A stretch of 34,041 nt of DNA from an uncultured Flammeovirgaceae bacterium (GCA_937884755.1 CAKZYJ010000259.1:1-34041); one strand, 5' to 3'; positions 15,950 to 24,840 are shown, counted from the stretch's first letter. Numbers and translations: made by a program. The notes: generated by a model not told the origin, from the letters alone.

Positions 15950-16984
15950 ATGGGAGAACCCAATGACGATATTTGGACCTTAGTCGCCAAACAGGTTACG
16001 GGTGAATTAACCGAAGAGGAGGCTAAAAGGCTGGCCGAATGGCAACAGCAACGTCCTGAAAATCAGACCACCGTTGAACAGGCTAAAGAAATGTGGCAAC
16101 GGAGTAAAGAAACGGAGATTACCTACGAGCCGGATGTAGAAGAAGGCTGGCAACGGTTTTTGTTCCGGCGAGAGCAAAACAGACTGGATGATCCTGAACC
16201 AGACGGCTCCAAGTTGATTCCGGAGGTATCTGGTTCTAAATCGCGTAAGCTGGTTTGGTGGTTGGGAATTGCGGCCTCGTTGGCATTGCTGATAACGATT
16301 GGTTTTTTGTGGAGAAATGTTGCCTCAGAAACCGAGTGGGAGCAGTTTGCCACCGCAGAAGGAGAAAAGTTGCTGCTAACGTTACCCGATAGCAGTCAGG
16401 TGTGGTTGAACAGTGCAAGCACTTTGCGGTACGCCGAGAACTTCAATGTAGATAATCGCACGGTGTACCTGGAAGGAGAAGCCTTCTTTGACGTGAAGAA
16501 AGCTGAGGGAAGACGGTTTACCATCTTTAGTGGACCCGCTAAGACTGAGGTGATCGGGACTTCTTTTAACCTGCACGCTTATGCCGGACAACCAGTAGCG
16601 GTACAGGTAGTAAGTGGGAGAGTGGCCTTCTCACCTGCCAATCGGGATGATGCTGTTTTTCTGGAGCCGGGTGAGGAAGCTGTACTCACTGAGACCGCCG
16701 AGCCAGCTCAAAAGCAGGAAATTAGCGATACTAACTTTAGAGCCTGGCAGAATAACGTACTAAGCTTTGAAAATATTAGTTTGGCTCAAATTGCTCGTCA
16801 GATGGAAGAGCAATACGATATTACCATAGAATTAGCGGATGCGGCTCTGGCTAACTGCCGCTACACCGCTATGTTTGAAGACGCCTCCCTGGATGACGTG
16901 CTAACTACTTTGTCAATCATTGGCGATTTGTCGTACCAACAACAAGGCAATCATTACATTCTGAGTGGACCGGGTTGCCAGTAA
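15950..16984 (+). CDS. FecR-family anti-sigma factor
   Basis: This 344-residue inner-membrane protein has a cytoplasmic N-terminal part (DDIWTLVAKQVTGELTEEEA) that would hold the sigma factor. One membrane helix follows at about residues 100-120 (LVWWLGIAASLALLITIGFLW), then a periplasmic FecR domain (LTLPDSSQVWLNSASTLRY, GEAFFDVKKAEGRRFTIFSG, EVIGTSFNLHAY). The C-terminal DUF4974/STN-like module includes FENISLAQIARQMEEQYDI and ends SGPGCQ. It sits 66 bp after the sigma gene and 27 bp before the STN protein. In the known FecARI logic the periplasmic part receives a signal from an STN domain; here that domain is on the next gene, not on the receptor. Confidence 0.93.
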   Translation: MGEPNDDIWTLVAKQVTGELTEEEAKRLAEWQQQRPENQTTVEQAKEMWQRSKETEITYEPDVEEGWQRFLFRREQNRLDDPEPDGSKLIPEVSGSKSRKLVWWLGIAASLALLITIGFLWRNVASETEWEQFATAEGEKLLLTLPDSSQVWLNSASTLRYAENFNVDNRTVYLEGEAFFDVKKAEGRRFTIFSGPAKTEVIGTSFNLHAYAGQPVAVQVVSGRVAFSPANRDDAVFLEPGEEAVLTETAEPAQKQEISDTNFRAWQNNVLSFENISLAQIARQMEEQYDITIELADAALANCRYTAMFEDASLDDVLTTLSIIGDLSYQQQGNHYILSGPGCQ

Positions 16985-17011
16985 AATCTTAAAAATTTAA
17001 ACTAGGAAATC

Positions 17012-19039
17012 ATGACCTTTTCACGATACGCTCTTTTGGGAGGGGTGCTATTGCTGTGCCTTAGCAGTTTCTATCTCCTTCAACCCGATCTTCTGCAAAC
17101 CAGGGTGTCAGCTACCTACCAGGACGCTACTTTGGTTGAGGTACTAACCGATCTGCGGGATCAGTATAATCTAAAATTCGCCTACCTCAACAACGAGCTA
17201 CCTACCGAACCAAACATCACGCTGAGTGTACAGAACGCACCCCTGCATGGGGTGTTAGATGCAATACTAAAAGATACTTCCTTATCGTATCAATTGGTAA
17301 ATAATCAGATTGTACTAAAAAATGATCCTGGGAAAGCACTGCAGCCCGACCCTGAGCCAGAACTAGAGAAAACTTCAGTTCCAAACCAGTCTTCTGAGGC
17401 AGAAATACTAGCCGAGGAATCGCCCAATGCAACTACCTCAACTGATACAAACATAGCGGTAGCAGGAAACAGTACTACTGAAAATGACCTGTCCGAGACA
17501 GATAATAATTTTCCCGACCGTACCTCCCAGATCAGTGGCTCCCAAAATAATGATTCCCAGAACGACGGTTCCCAGAATGACAGTTCCCGGAGTGATGATA
17601 CTGAGAATCGTTATTCTTCAAACACTAATGACCTCGGTGAAAATATACCAGAGATGGTAGCCAAAAAAGAAGAGGCAGAACTCGCCACTAAAGTACCGTT
17701 ACCCGACAATGATGTTACTCTAAAAGAGGAAGAAGTTGCCGAACTACCACCCGCTGAACAAGAAACGGAATCATCTACTACTCAGCCACCTAATGCACAA
17801 GAACAAGGAGAAGTTGCTAAGAAAATCACGGAAACTATTCAGGAGGGAATGGACTACGCCATCTTCAATAACCTACCCGATGAGTCATCTTACGAGACGA
17901 GACCGCTGCACATTGGATTCATTTATCCACTGAGTACTAACGGGATTAACGCTGGGCAGTACGTCAACTGGCTATCGTTTCACGTCCTCATTGGCTACTC
18001 TGCCGGGCTGAATGGCGTAGAAGCCTCGGGTTTCGGGAATATAGAAAACGATTTTGTCAGCGGAGTTCAGGCAGCGGGGTTTTTCAACTTGGTAAAAAAT
18101 AGAGTAAGTGGAGTACAGGCGGCAGGCTTTCTCAACCTGAACGGTGGAACGCTGGAAGGTGGACAATTTGCAGGTTTTCTGAACACTAGCCTTGACTCTA
18201 TTGAAGGTGTACAAGGTGCAGGGTTCTTAAATGTGTCTACTGGCTATACTGATGGCGTACAAGGAGCTGGGTTTAGCAATATTATAACGCAGAATGCTCA
18301 CGCTGTGCAAGCCTCTGGATTTGCTAATATTGCTACTAGTAATCTGAAAGGAGCACAAATCGCCGGCTTTGGAAACTACACTCATTACTTGGATGGAGCC
18401 CAGCTTGCCGGTTTTGTTAATATTACTACTGGCGATGTTAAAGGTTTTCAGGGGAGCGGCTTCATAAATGTTGCTCGTAATGTGAAGGGAGTACAACTCA
18501 GTGTATTTAACGTAGCCGACAGTGTGGATGGAGTACCGATTGGTCTACTGAGTATTGTTCGTAAGAATGGCTATCGGACATTAGAAGTGTGGGGTGGGGA
18601 AACTATGTACGCTAACATAGCTTATAAAATTGGTGTTCGGAAGTTTTACAATATTTTCTCATTCGGTTCTCAGTTTGCCGATGCTGATTTTCGCTATGGG
18701 CTTGGCTACGGGGTCGGACATATCGCTGCTCTATCGCCTACGGTCGATTTATCCATAGATATAATTGCTCAGCAAGTCAACGATAGTGATAATCCTATCT
18801 TTAATAACAATCAGGAGCTAAACTTACTCAACTCATTCCGGTTAGGATTCGCCAAGCAGTTCTCTGAGCATTTTGGTCTATTTGCTGGCCCTACGTTTAA
18901 TGTGCTAGTATCGGAAGTGGTGAACTCCGATGGAACAGTTGGTAGTAATTTAGCCCCCTACACTTTTTTTGACCGGACTTATAATGGTCGCACCAACGTT
19001 CAAATGTGGGCAGGAGTTAACGTAGGTCTTCGTTTTTAA
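17012..19039 (+). CDS. STN domain fused to a 16-residue-repeat surface protein (LA_2272-like repeats)
   Basis: The 675-residue exported protein has a signal peptide (1-32) and an STN (secretin/TonB N-terminal) domain at about 34-104 (VSATYQDATLVEVLTDLRDQ, then SLSYQLVNNQIVL). A low-complexity acidic and Ser/Asn/Gln-rich linker follows to about 290 (repeats like GSQNDSSRSDD). About 12 tandem 16-residue repeats occupy about 335-515 (GVQAAGFLNL, GVQGAGFSNI, GAQIAGFGNY), then a beta-rich region of about 160 residues ends VNVGLRF like an outer-membrane barrel. The repeats resemble the LA_2272 surface-repeat family, predicted to fold as a beta-solenoid or small barrel. Sitting between FecR and a receptor lacking STN, it is the likely signal input for FecR. 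Confidence 0.8.
   Translation: MTFSRYALLGGVLLLCLSSFYLLQPDLLQTRVSATYQDATLVEVLTDLRDQYNLKFAYLNNELPTEPNITLSVQNAPLHGVLDAILKDTSLSYQLVNNQIVLKNDPGKALQPDPEPELEKTSVPNQSSEAEILAEESPNATTSTDTNIAVAGNSTTENDLSETDNNFPDRTSQISGSQNNDSQNDGSQNDSSRSDDTENRYSSNTNDLGENIPEMVAKKEEAELATKVPLPDNDVTLKEEEVAELPPAEQETESSTTQPPNAQEQGEVAKKITETIQEGMDYAIFNNLPDESSYETRPLHIGFIYPLSTNGINAGQYVNWLSFHVLIGYSAGLNGVEASGFGNIENDFVSGVQAAGFFNLVKNRVSGVQAAGFLNLNGGTLEGGQFAGFLNTSLDSIEGVQGAGFLNVSTGYTDGVQGAGFSNIITQNAHAVQASGFANIATSNLKGAQIAGFGNYTHYLDGAQLAGFVNITTGDVKGFQGSGFINVARNVKGVQLSVFNVADSVDGVPIGLLSIVRKNGYRTLEVWGGETMYANIAYKIGVRKFYNIFSFGSQFADADFRYGLGYGVGHIAALSPTVDLSIDIIAQQVNDSDNPIFNNNQELNLLNSFRLGFAKQFSEHFGLFAGPTFNVLVSEVVNSDGTVGSNLAPYTFFDRTYNGRTNVQMWAGVNVGLRF
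18012..18570 (+). repeat. Tandem 16-residue repeats within the STN/solenoid gene
   Basis: About twelve copies of a 48-bp unit encode (G)xQxxGFxNxxxxxxx. Nucleotide sequence has diverged between copies while the GF-N core is kept, so the repeats are old and selected at the protein level. Confidence 0.75.
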
Positions 19040-19055
19040 AATCCGGAAAGACACC

Positions 19056-21518
19056 ATGAGAAGAACACATACTGTTCAGAATTTGCTTCGGCTTGTACAG
19101 CGTAGCTACGCCCGAGGGTGGGAAGATTCTGTGCGTCAGTACGAAGAACTACATCCAAAATCAAAGTCTACAAACCGTAGAAAGTCACGCATACAGAAAA
19201 CTGTTTTAACGCTCTCGCTGTTATTAGCTGCTAACCTGCTGGTAGCCCAAGAACTCACCCAAACCATTCGGGGGAAAGTAATTGATCAACAGTCGCAGGC
19301 TGGAGTAGTCGGAGCCAATATTATTGTGCAAAATTCTAATCCGCTACTCGGGAGCAGCACCGATGCTGATGGAAACTTTCGGATTGCTGACGTACCTATC
19401 GGACGGCACACCTTACTGGTTACTAGCATTGGCTACGAGAACGCCGTAATTCCTGAATTAGTAGTTGGATCAGGTAAGGAGGTAGTACTGACCATTCGTC
19501 TTACCGAGTCGCTAGTGCAGATGGAGGAGATTGTAATTTCAGCCGCTGATCAGGAAAAGGGTAAGCCTAGTAACGATTTGGCGTACATCAGTGCCCGCTC
19601 GTTTACTGTTGAAGAAACCAAACGCTACGCTGCCAGTGTGAACGACCCCGCCCGAATGGCACTTTCGTTTGCCGGAGTAGCTTCCAATGATGATCAATCC
19701 AATAATATTGTTATTCGGGGTAACTCACCTCGGGGCTTATTGTGGCGTGTTGAAGGAGTAGAAGTACCCAACCCTAATCATTTTGGCGAAGAAGGGGCTT
19801 CGGGAGGCGGTATCAGTATGTTGAGCGTCAATATGCTGGATAATTCAGATTTTTATACCGGAGCCTTTCCGGCAGAGTACGGGAATGCTTCTTCGGGAGT
19901 ATTTGATATTAAACTGCGTAAGGGCAACAACGAAAAACGAGAGTACGCTTTTCAGGCGGGTGTTCTGGGTGTAGATATGGCTGCTGAGGGTCCCTTCAGC
20001 AAAAACAGCCGAGCATCCTATCTTATCAATTACCGTTACTCTACCTTAGCTGTACTAAGCCAATTAGGTATAGAAGTTAGTGGCGACGCAGTCCCCAACT
20101 TTCAAGATGCTGCCCTTAAAATTCATGTGCCCACCCGAAAGGCAGGTTCCTTTTCACTGTGGGGCGTGGGCGGTTTAAGCCGACAGGATATTGATGATCC
20201 GGAAGAAAAGGAGTCGTTCCGATACAACATGGGTACGGCTGGCTTATCGCACGTATATTTCTTCGGTCAACGAACGTATCTGGAATCCATCGTTTCCTAC
20301 TCCCAAACCCTCAACGCTTTTTCAGATGATGAACCCCCTTTTAATTACAACTTTGAAGAACGGTTCCGTAAGTCCTCTCTGCGAGGATCATTTTTGCTGA
20401 ATCATAAATTTAGTGCCCGACATACACTTCGCACGGGAGTAATTGCCAGTCATCTTAACTTTGATTTATTAGCCGAAGGAGTAGCCGATACACTTTCGTT
20501 CACGGAAGTAGACAGTGATGGAAGCACTCAATTATGGCAGGGGTACGCCCAATGGCAGTTTCGGGCTACTGAAGCTCTTACGTTTAATGCCGGATTACAT
20601 CACATGTACTTTCGGCTGAACGATAGCCAAAGCCTGGAACCTAGAGTTGGACTGCGTTGGGCATTCGCACCCGGACAAACGCTGAGTGCCGGATTTGGAG
20701 TGCATAGTCGAGTTGATCCCCTGGTAAATTATTTTGCTACCTTTCGTCTCAATCCTGATGCGCCGTATACTCAGCCTAACCGTAATCTGGACTTAACCAA
20801 ATCGCGCCACTACGTGGTTGGCTACGAACGAACACTACGCGACGACCTGCGCCTGAAAGTGGAAGCTTACTACCAACAACTCTACGATGTGCCTATTGGC
20901 CTACCGGCTGGTTCGGACATTCCCTGGTACCGAGCCTATTCATTGATTAACTATCAGGAAGGAATAGTAGACTTTCCGCTAGGTAATAATGGAACCGGGC
21001 GCAACTATGGTGTAGAATTTACGCTGGAGAAGTTCTTCACTCAAAATTACTATTTTATGCTTACCACTTCGCTATTTGAGTCTAAGTATACCCCACTCAG
21101 CGGTGAAGAATACGATACGCGTTTCAACGGAAACCACGTAATTAATTTTCTAGGAGGGAAAGAATTTAAGGTGGGAAGAAACAAGAACAATGTGCTTGGG
21201 CTTAACTTCCGGATAAGCTGGGTAGGCGGTAACCGCTACACTCCGGTAGATATTGCTGCTTCGCGGGAAGCAGGACGAGCTGTGGTGCAGTGGGATAGAC
21301 CCTACGCGGCTCAGGTACCTGACTACTTCCGACCCGATGTCCGGGTGAGCTACCGATGGAACCGGGCTAAGTATTCTAGTATTCTCTCGCTAGATGTACA
21401 AAATGTAATTAATCGCTCCAATATCTTTACCCGCTTTTACAGCGCGTCCGAAGGAGATATGGTCGACTCTTTCCAGTTAGGATTAATTCCGGTGTTGAAC
21501 TACCGTATCGAGTTCTAA
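19056..21518 (+). CDS. TonB-dependent receptor with carboxypeptidase-like N-domain
   Basis: The 820-residue receptor has a carboxypeptidase-regulatory-like domain (TIRGKVIDQQSQAGVVGANI through SIGYENAVI, about 69-150). A plug domain follows (NIVIRGNSPRGLLWRVEGVEVPNP through EYGNASSGVFDIKLRKGN, about 200-285), then a barrel ending in LNYRIEF with terminal Phe. It is shorter than SusC proteins and no SusD follows, so glycan import is not indicated. There is no STN domain. The start (with GGAAAG upstream) gives an unusual basic extension of about 47 residues (MRRTHTVQNLLRLVQRSYAR) before the signal sequence VLTLSLLLAANLLVAQ. It probably imports the ligand that the sigma/FecR system senses. Confidence 0.92.
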   Translation: MRRTHTVQNLLRLVQRSYARGWEDSVRQYEELHPKSKSTNRRKSRIQKTVLTLSLLLAANLLVAQELTQTIRGKVIDQQSQAGVVGANIIVQNSNPLLGSSTDADGNFRIADVPIGRHTLLVTSIGYENAVIPELVVGSGKEVVLTIRLTESLVQMEEIVISAADQEKGKPSNDLAYISARSFTVEETKRYAASVNDPARMALSFAGVASNDDQSNNIVIRGNSPRGLLWRVEGVEVPNPNHFGEEGASGGGISMLSVNMLDNSDFYTGAFPAEYGNASSGVFDIKLRKGNNEKREYAFQAGVLGVDMAAEGPFSKNSRASYLINYRYSTLAVLSQLGIEVSGDAVPNFQDAALKIHVPTRKAGSFSLWGVGGLSRQDIDDPEEKESFRYNMGTAGLSHVYFFGQRTYLESIVSYSQTLNAFSDDEPPFNYNFEERFRKSSLRGSFLLNHKFSARHTLRTGVIASHLNFDLLAEGVADTLSFTEVDSDGSTQLWQGYAQWQFRATEALTFNAGLHHMYFRLNDSQSLEPRVGLRWAFAPGQTLSAGFGVHSRVDPLVNYFATFRLNPDAPYTQPNRNLDLTKSRHYVVGYERTLRDDLRLKVEAYYQQLYDVPIGLPAGSDIPWYRAYSLINYQEGIVDFPLGNNGTGRNYGVEFTLEKFFTQNYYFMLTTSLFESKYTPLSGEEYDTRFNGNHVINFLGGKEFKVGRNKNNVLGLNFRISWVGGNRYTPVDIAASREAGRAVVQWDRPYAAQVPDYFRPDVRVSYRWNRAKYSSILSLDVQNVINRSNIFTRFYSASEGDMVDSFQLGLIPVLNYRIEF

Positions 21519-21571
21519 ACGCAATGTCTGTTTTTCCTTATTAACCATTTTTCCCAAGGGAAGGAAATACT

Positions 21572-21594
21572 GGAGTAGTTTAATGGACTACTCC
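21572..21594. terminator. Hairpin between convergent receptor and HxlR genes
   Basis: GGAGTAGT (21572-21579) pairs perfectly with ACTACTCC (21587-21594) around TTAATGG. The right arm overlaps the stop codon region of the HxlR gene. A second short dyad (TTTCCC-AA-GGGAA) lies just upstream at about 21550-21563. T-tracts are short, so this is a probable bidirectional transcript end rather than a textbook terminator. Confidence 0.5.
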
Positions 21595-21914
21595 GATACT
21601 TCCATCTTGGATAACCCCCACTGACTCATCGCATCAATCACCGGAAATAGGCTTTCCCCGTAAGGAGTGAATGAATATTCTACTCTCGGAGGAATCTCGG
21701 GATATATTTTCCGGCTGAGTATACCATCTTGTTCCATTTCGCGGAGTTGCTTGGTAAGCATTTGCTTAGTAATACCTACAAAGCCCCGCTCCAGAATTCC
21801 GAAGCGATTCGCCCCCTTCCGAATCAAGTAAATAATAATTGGTTTCCACTTTCCGCCAATCTTACCCATACAGAAAGTGACCGGACAATCCGAATGTTCA
21901 ACTGATTGTGACAT
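21588..21914 (-). CDS. HxlR-family transcriptional regulator
   Basis: A 108-residue winged-helix regulator with the HxlR hallmarks: the N-terminal CPVTFCMGKIGGKWKPIIIYLI (cysteines 10 and 15), the recognition helix GITKQMLTKQLREMEQDGIL, and the wing IPPRVEYSFTPYGESL. The paired cysteines at the N-terminus are used by redox- or electrophile-sensing relatives such as HypR and QorR. It is divergent from the SnoaL-like/oxidoreductase group, with a palindromic site between, so it probably represses that group and itself. Confidence 0.93.
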   Translation of the reverse strand: MSQSVEHSDCPVTFCMGKIGGKWKPIIIYLIRKGANRFGILERGFVGITKQMLTKQLREMEQDGILSRKIYPEIPPRVEYSFTPYGESLFPVIDAMSQWGLSKMEVSE

Positions 21915-21946
21915 ATTTTTCTACATAAGTAATTGATAATCAATAT

Positions 21947-21994
21947 TAGTCATTTTTATATGACTATAACACTTAATTATGACTACTTGACTTA
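21947..21994. promoter_or_regulatory. Operator-like repeats in the HxlR divergent region
   Basis: TAGTCAT (21947-21953) and ATGACTA (21960-21966) form a perfect dyad with a six-base spacer. TATGACTA occurs at 21959-21966 and again 19 bp on at 21978-21985, and the related TTGACTTA is at 21987-21994. The cluster lies 33-80 bases from the HxlR start and is the obvious candidate binding site for that regulator. Confidence 0.5.
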
Positions 21995-22048
21995 ATCATA
22001 CAATGATACAAAATTTGTCATATAGTTTTTAATCAAAATCAATCTTTT

Positions 22049-22828
22049 ATGGCACTGACAACAGATGAAAAAAGAAACATTAAGATCGTGTTTGATGGTT
22101 TGGATGCAATCCTTAAAGACAAGAGCGAAGCGGGCATAGATGCTAACTTCGATGAATCCTTCATTCAGCATAACCCCTGGGCAAAAGATACCAGCGAGCA
22201 CTTGAAAGAGATGCTACAAATGGATTTTGGCTACAAGCCAGTTCGTTGGGTATCGGATGGTAACATCATGGCCTATCAGGGATATTACACCGCACCTAAC
22301 CCATTGGGTGATCTACCACTGTATTGTACTGACGCTTGGCGCATTGAAAATGGAAAAGTAATTGAGCACTGGGATGCCCTGATGCCAATCCCTGATGAGC
22401 AATTACGAAACGCCATAGCCGGGGCAGGTAACGGAGAAGATGATACGGCGGACGCGACCCGAGCTCAAAATAAGGCTACGGTAAAGCGGTTTCTCGATCA
22501 TGTACTCAATCGAGGGCGTGTTGAAGAAATAAAAAACTTGATAAGCCCAGACTATATCTACCACCACGAAACAGAGGGTGCATTAACAGGTCTCGAGGTT
22601 CTAAAAGATCATATCGTAAATAAAAATGGGGGGCGAATGCTGCACGACAATAAATTGATTCTAGCATCAGGAGACTTGGTGATGGCTCACTCGCATTACT
22701 TTGGGGACAACGAACGAGTAGTGTTCGATTGGTTCCGGTTAGCGTATGGTCAGATTGCCGAACACTGGAGTGTTGAACAACCCATTACTCCCTGGGAACA
22801 GGTGGCTAACGAGCATCCTCATTTCTAA
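22049..22828 (+). CDS. Tandem SnoaL-like (NTF2-fold) protein
   Basis: The 259-residue protein has two SnoaL-like domains joined by an acidic linker at about residues 125-140. Domain 1 contains FDESFIQHNPWAKD and CTDAWRIENGKVIEHWDALMPIP; domain 2 contains VKRFLDHVLNRGRVEEIKNL, SPDYIYHHETEGALTG and FDWFRLAYGQIAEHWSVEQP. Both keep the 'D..R...GkI.EHWD' signature of this alpha+beta barrel. Single-domain relatives include polyketide cyclases and stress proteins of unknown reaction. There is no signal peptide. As the first gene divergent from HxlR it is probably part of that regulator's response. Confidence 0.85.
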   Translation: MALTTDEKRNIKIVFDGLDAILKDKSEAGIDANFDESFIQHNPWAKDTSEHLKEMLQMDFGYKPVRWVSDGNIMAYQGYYTAPNPLGDLPLYCTDAWRIENGKVIEHWDALMPIPDEQLRNAIAGAGNGEDDTADATRAQNKATVKRFLDHVLNRGRVEEIKNLISPDYIYHHETEGALTGLEVLKDHIVNKNGGRMLHDNKLILASGDLVMAHSHYFGDNERVVFDWFRLAYGQIAEHWSVEQPITPWEQVANEHPHF

Positions 22829-22934
22829 TATAAATAAGGCAAACGTCCGGGAGTATTTACTAATGAGTGGTATTCAATTGCGATTTGATTCACCCTCGAG
22901 TTGGTATACTCTTCATCGATGTCAAGCATATTAA

Positions 22935-22986
22935 TGGGATCTCATTTAATAAGCCTGAAAGTAGATACTATCAGCTACAGATCCCA
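22935..22986 (+). repeat. Inverted repeat TGGGATCT / AGATCCCA
   Basis: TGGGATCT (22935-22942) is the exact reverse complement of AGATCCCA (22979-22986), with 36 bases between, in the 197-bp gap between the SnoaL-like gene and the next membrane protein. It could be an RNA stem affecting read-through. No promoter was evident. Confidence 0.3.
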
Positions 22987-23025
22987 CTGATGAAAGTTTA
23001 ATAAGTTCAAAGAAGTTAAAAAGTT

Positions 23026-23424
23026 ATGAAACTGAAACTAAAATGGTGGTGGTACATACTGCCTGCCTATTTAACCCTCTGGTCTACTAGCTTCAGCTTA
23101 TGGAGCCTATTGGATAGTGAAGGTATGATGGCCATTTTTGGCATTGATACTGGCGGAAGCACTGCCTTTATCTTACTAAACTCTGCTTCTAGGTACGTGG
23201 CTATTGCCGTAGGAATGGTAGTAGGCGTCTGGATTTTTCGCACCTTTTATTCCATCCTAACCGCACTAATTGTGCGTCTAACTATGGATATACTTGATTT
23301 ATATTCTGGACTTCAGGCAGGAGTAATAGAAAGTGTCGATGGTATTTTTCAGTCAGCCTTTATGTTTCTTCTGCCTAATTTGATCTCAATCTTCTTACTA
23401 ATCCGATTGACCGGAAAGGAATGA
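23026..23424 (+). CDS. Four-helix membrane protein, unrecognised
   Basis: A 132-residue protein with four hydrophobic segments: WWYILPAYLTLWSTSFSLW, YVAIAVGMVVGVWIF, FYSILTALIVRLTMDIL and FMFLLPNLISIFLLIRL. There is no recognisable motif beyond the membrane topology. Its stop overlaps the start of the oxidoreductase (ATGA), so the two are translationally coupled and probably functionally linked. Confidence 0.7.
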   Translation: MKLKLKWWWYILPAYLTLWSTSFSLWSLLDSEGMMAIFGIDTGGSTAFILLNSASRYVAIAVGMVVGVWIFRTFYSILTALIVRLTMDILDLYSGLQAGVIESVDGIFQSAFMFLLPNLISIFLLIRLTGKE

Positions 23425-24410
23425 AAGCATACGTAATTTCTAAACCAAGTGGCCCAGAGGCACTGGAACTTAAAGAAATCCCTGCCCCTAAAGCACAAAG
23501 GGGTCAGGTTCGTATCCAGATCAAAGCATTTGGGTTAAATCGGGCAGAAGCCGTCACCCGCATGGGTGGTTCGGGTAAAGCGGTAAAGTTTCCTAGAGTC
23601 ATCGGCATTGAGTGCGTGGGCGTAGTACTAGACTGCCCAGGCGGTGAGCTAGAAAAAGGACAAGTAGTCGCAGCAGCAATGGGTGAAATGGGTCGGAAAT
23701 ACGATGGCTCCTACGCTGAACAAACAGTAGTACCCGCCATCAATGTTTTCCCAGTAGAAACATCATTAGACTGGGTTACTTTGGCATCTATTCCTGAAAC
23801 CTACTTTACTGCCTGGGGATGTTGTTTTAAAGCCCTGAAACTAGAGAAATTTGAAAAGCCCAAGGTTTTGGTACGCCCAGGAGCATCCGCTTTGGCTATT
23901 GCGATTACCCAAATCGTGAATGAGTTAGGCGGTCAGGTAATTGGCGTCACCAGAAGCCCGCATAAAGTAGAAAGAATGCTCGAGACGGGGATGTACAAAG
24001 TAATTGTTTCCTCGGGTAGCGTAGCTGATGAGGTACTATCCGTGTGGCCAGGGGGAGCAGATGGAGTGGTAGACACTATCGTGAGCAAAGTATCGATCGA
24101 GGACAATTTCAAATTACGATCAAAGAAAGACCATATTTGTTTGGCTGGTTCATTAACCGACAGCTACGGCACCGGAAAAGCCGGTAGTTTTGTCAAAGCC
24201 CTAATTCGGTCAAGGGTAGGGTTCTACGATAGCGGAACGATCTCGGTCAAAAAAGACGGAAAAAACCTCCAGAAAATTGTTCGCCGCGTAGAGCAAGGAG
24301 TGTATAATCCTCACATTGATTCGGTGTATGATTTTGCCGACTTACCTCAAGCTCACCAAGCAATGGATGAAAATGCTTTTACCGGAAAAGTGGTTATTTC
24401 ACTTCCATAA
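23421..24410 (+). CDS. Zinc-independent MDR-family NADPH:quinone oxidoreductase-like enzyme
   Basis: The 329-residue protein has the medium-chain dehydrogenase/reductase layout: a GroES-like N-terminal domain (AYVISKPSGPEALELKEIPAPKAQRGQVRI; VIGIECVGVVLDCPGGELEKGQVVAA) and a nucleotide-binding domain with VLVRPGASALAIAITQI and GGQVIGVTRSPHKVE. It ends with the family signature FADLPQAHQAMDENAFTGKVVISLP. The zinc-binding cysteines of classical alcohol dehydrogenases are absent, pointing to a quinone or enone reductase. Coupled to the upstream membrane protein and in the HxlR-divergent cluster, it fits an electrophile or quinone detoxification response. Confidence 0.85.
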   Translation: MKAYVISKPSGPEALELKEIPAPKAQRGQVRIQIKAFGLNRAEAVTRMGGSGKAVKFPRVIGIECVGVVLDCPGGELEKGQVVAAAMGEMGRKYDGSYAEQTVVPAINVFPVETSLDWVTLASIPETYFTAWGCCFKALKLEKFEKPKVLVRPGASALAIAITQIVNELGGQVIGVTRSPHKVERMLETGMYKVIVSSGSVADEVLSVWPGGADGVVDTIVSKVSIEDNFKLRSKKDHICLAGSLTDSYGTGKAGSFVKALIRSRVGFYDSGTISVKKDGKNLQKIVRRVEQGVYNPHIDSVYDFADLPQAHQAMDENAFTGKVVISLP

Positions 24411-24840
24411 AGCTAGATGTTGTGTAAGCAGAATTCACTGCTCGAAGAGGAATGAATAGCATGTCTAGGATAAAATCTAATAGGCTGAGTGTTACATAAA
24501 ATTGTTGACAAAGTCTTGTTGAGTTTGTAGGAAAAAGAACGACTTCGAACCATAGAGAATTTCAAGTAGTAAGCCCAAGTTAGAGAAGCTAGTTTCCGGA
24601 AGCCTTTCATCTTATGACTTTAACATTATTCCAAACTAGTTACTAAAATTCTATGTGTATTGGCAATTTGTCCACTAATTGCCTGTAAGACAGTTAATAA
24701 ATATAGTTGTACACTTTTTGTCTACTTACCAAAATGGCGGTGTTCACCTCATATCCACCCCATTTTTAGACAAGGCGGGTGGAGCTTATGTATCTTTACT
24801 AAAAGCAGTAAAGACTCATAAGTATCTAATCAAGAACTCT
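24411..24840. other. 430-bp gap without a recognisable gene
   Basis: No supported gene is seen on either strand. The only notable element is a possible -7 box, TATCTTTA at 24791-24798, 43 bases before the regulator's ATG at 24841; no convincing -33 partner was found. A reading frame continues upstream of 24841 to 24679, but its sequence has no resemblance to the protein family. Confidence 0.4.

Noticed and set aside
19056-21518. SusC-type glycan importer
   Set aside because: The protein is about 200 residues shorter than typical SusC, and no SusD-like gene follows.
24413-24610. A 65-codon minus-strand frame in the gap before the AraC fusion gene
   Set aside because: Ser/Tyr/Leu-rich sequence without a recognisable motif; no ribosome binding site or operon context.
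24679-24840. Longer start for the AraC fusion protein
   Set aside because: The 54 additional residues do not look like the hydrolase family, and the family-typical beginning is at the ATG at 24841.
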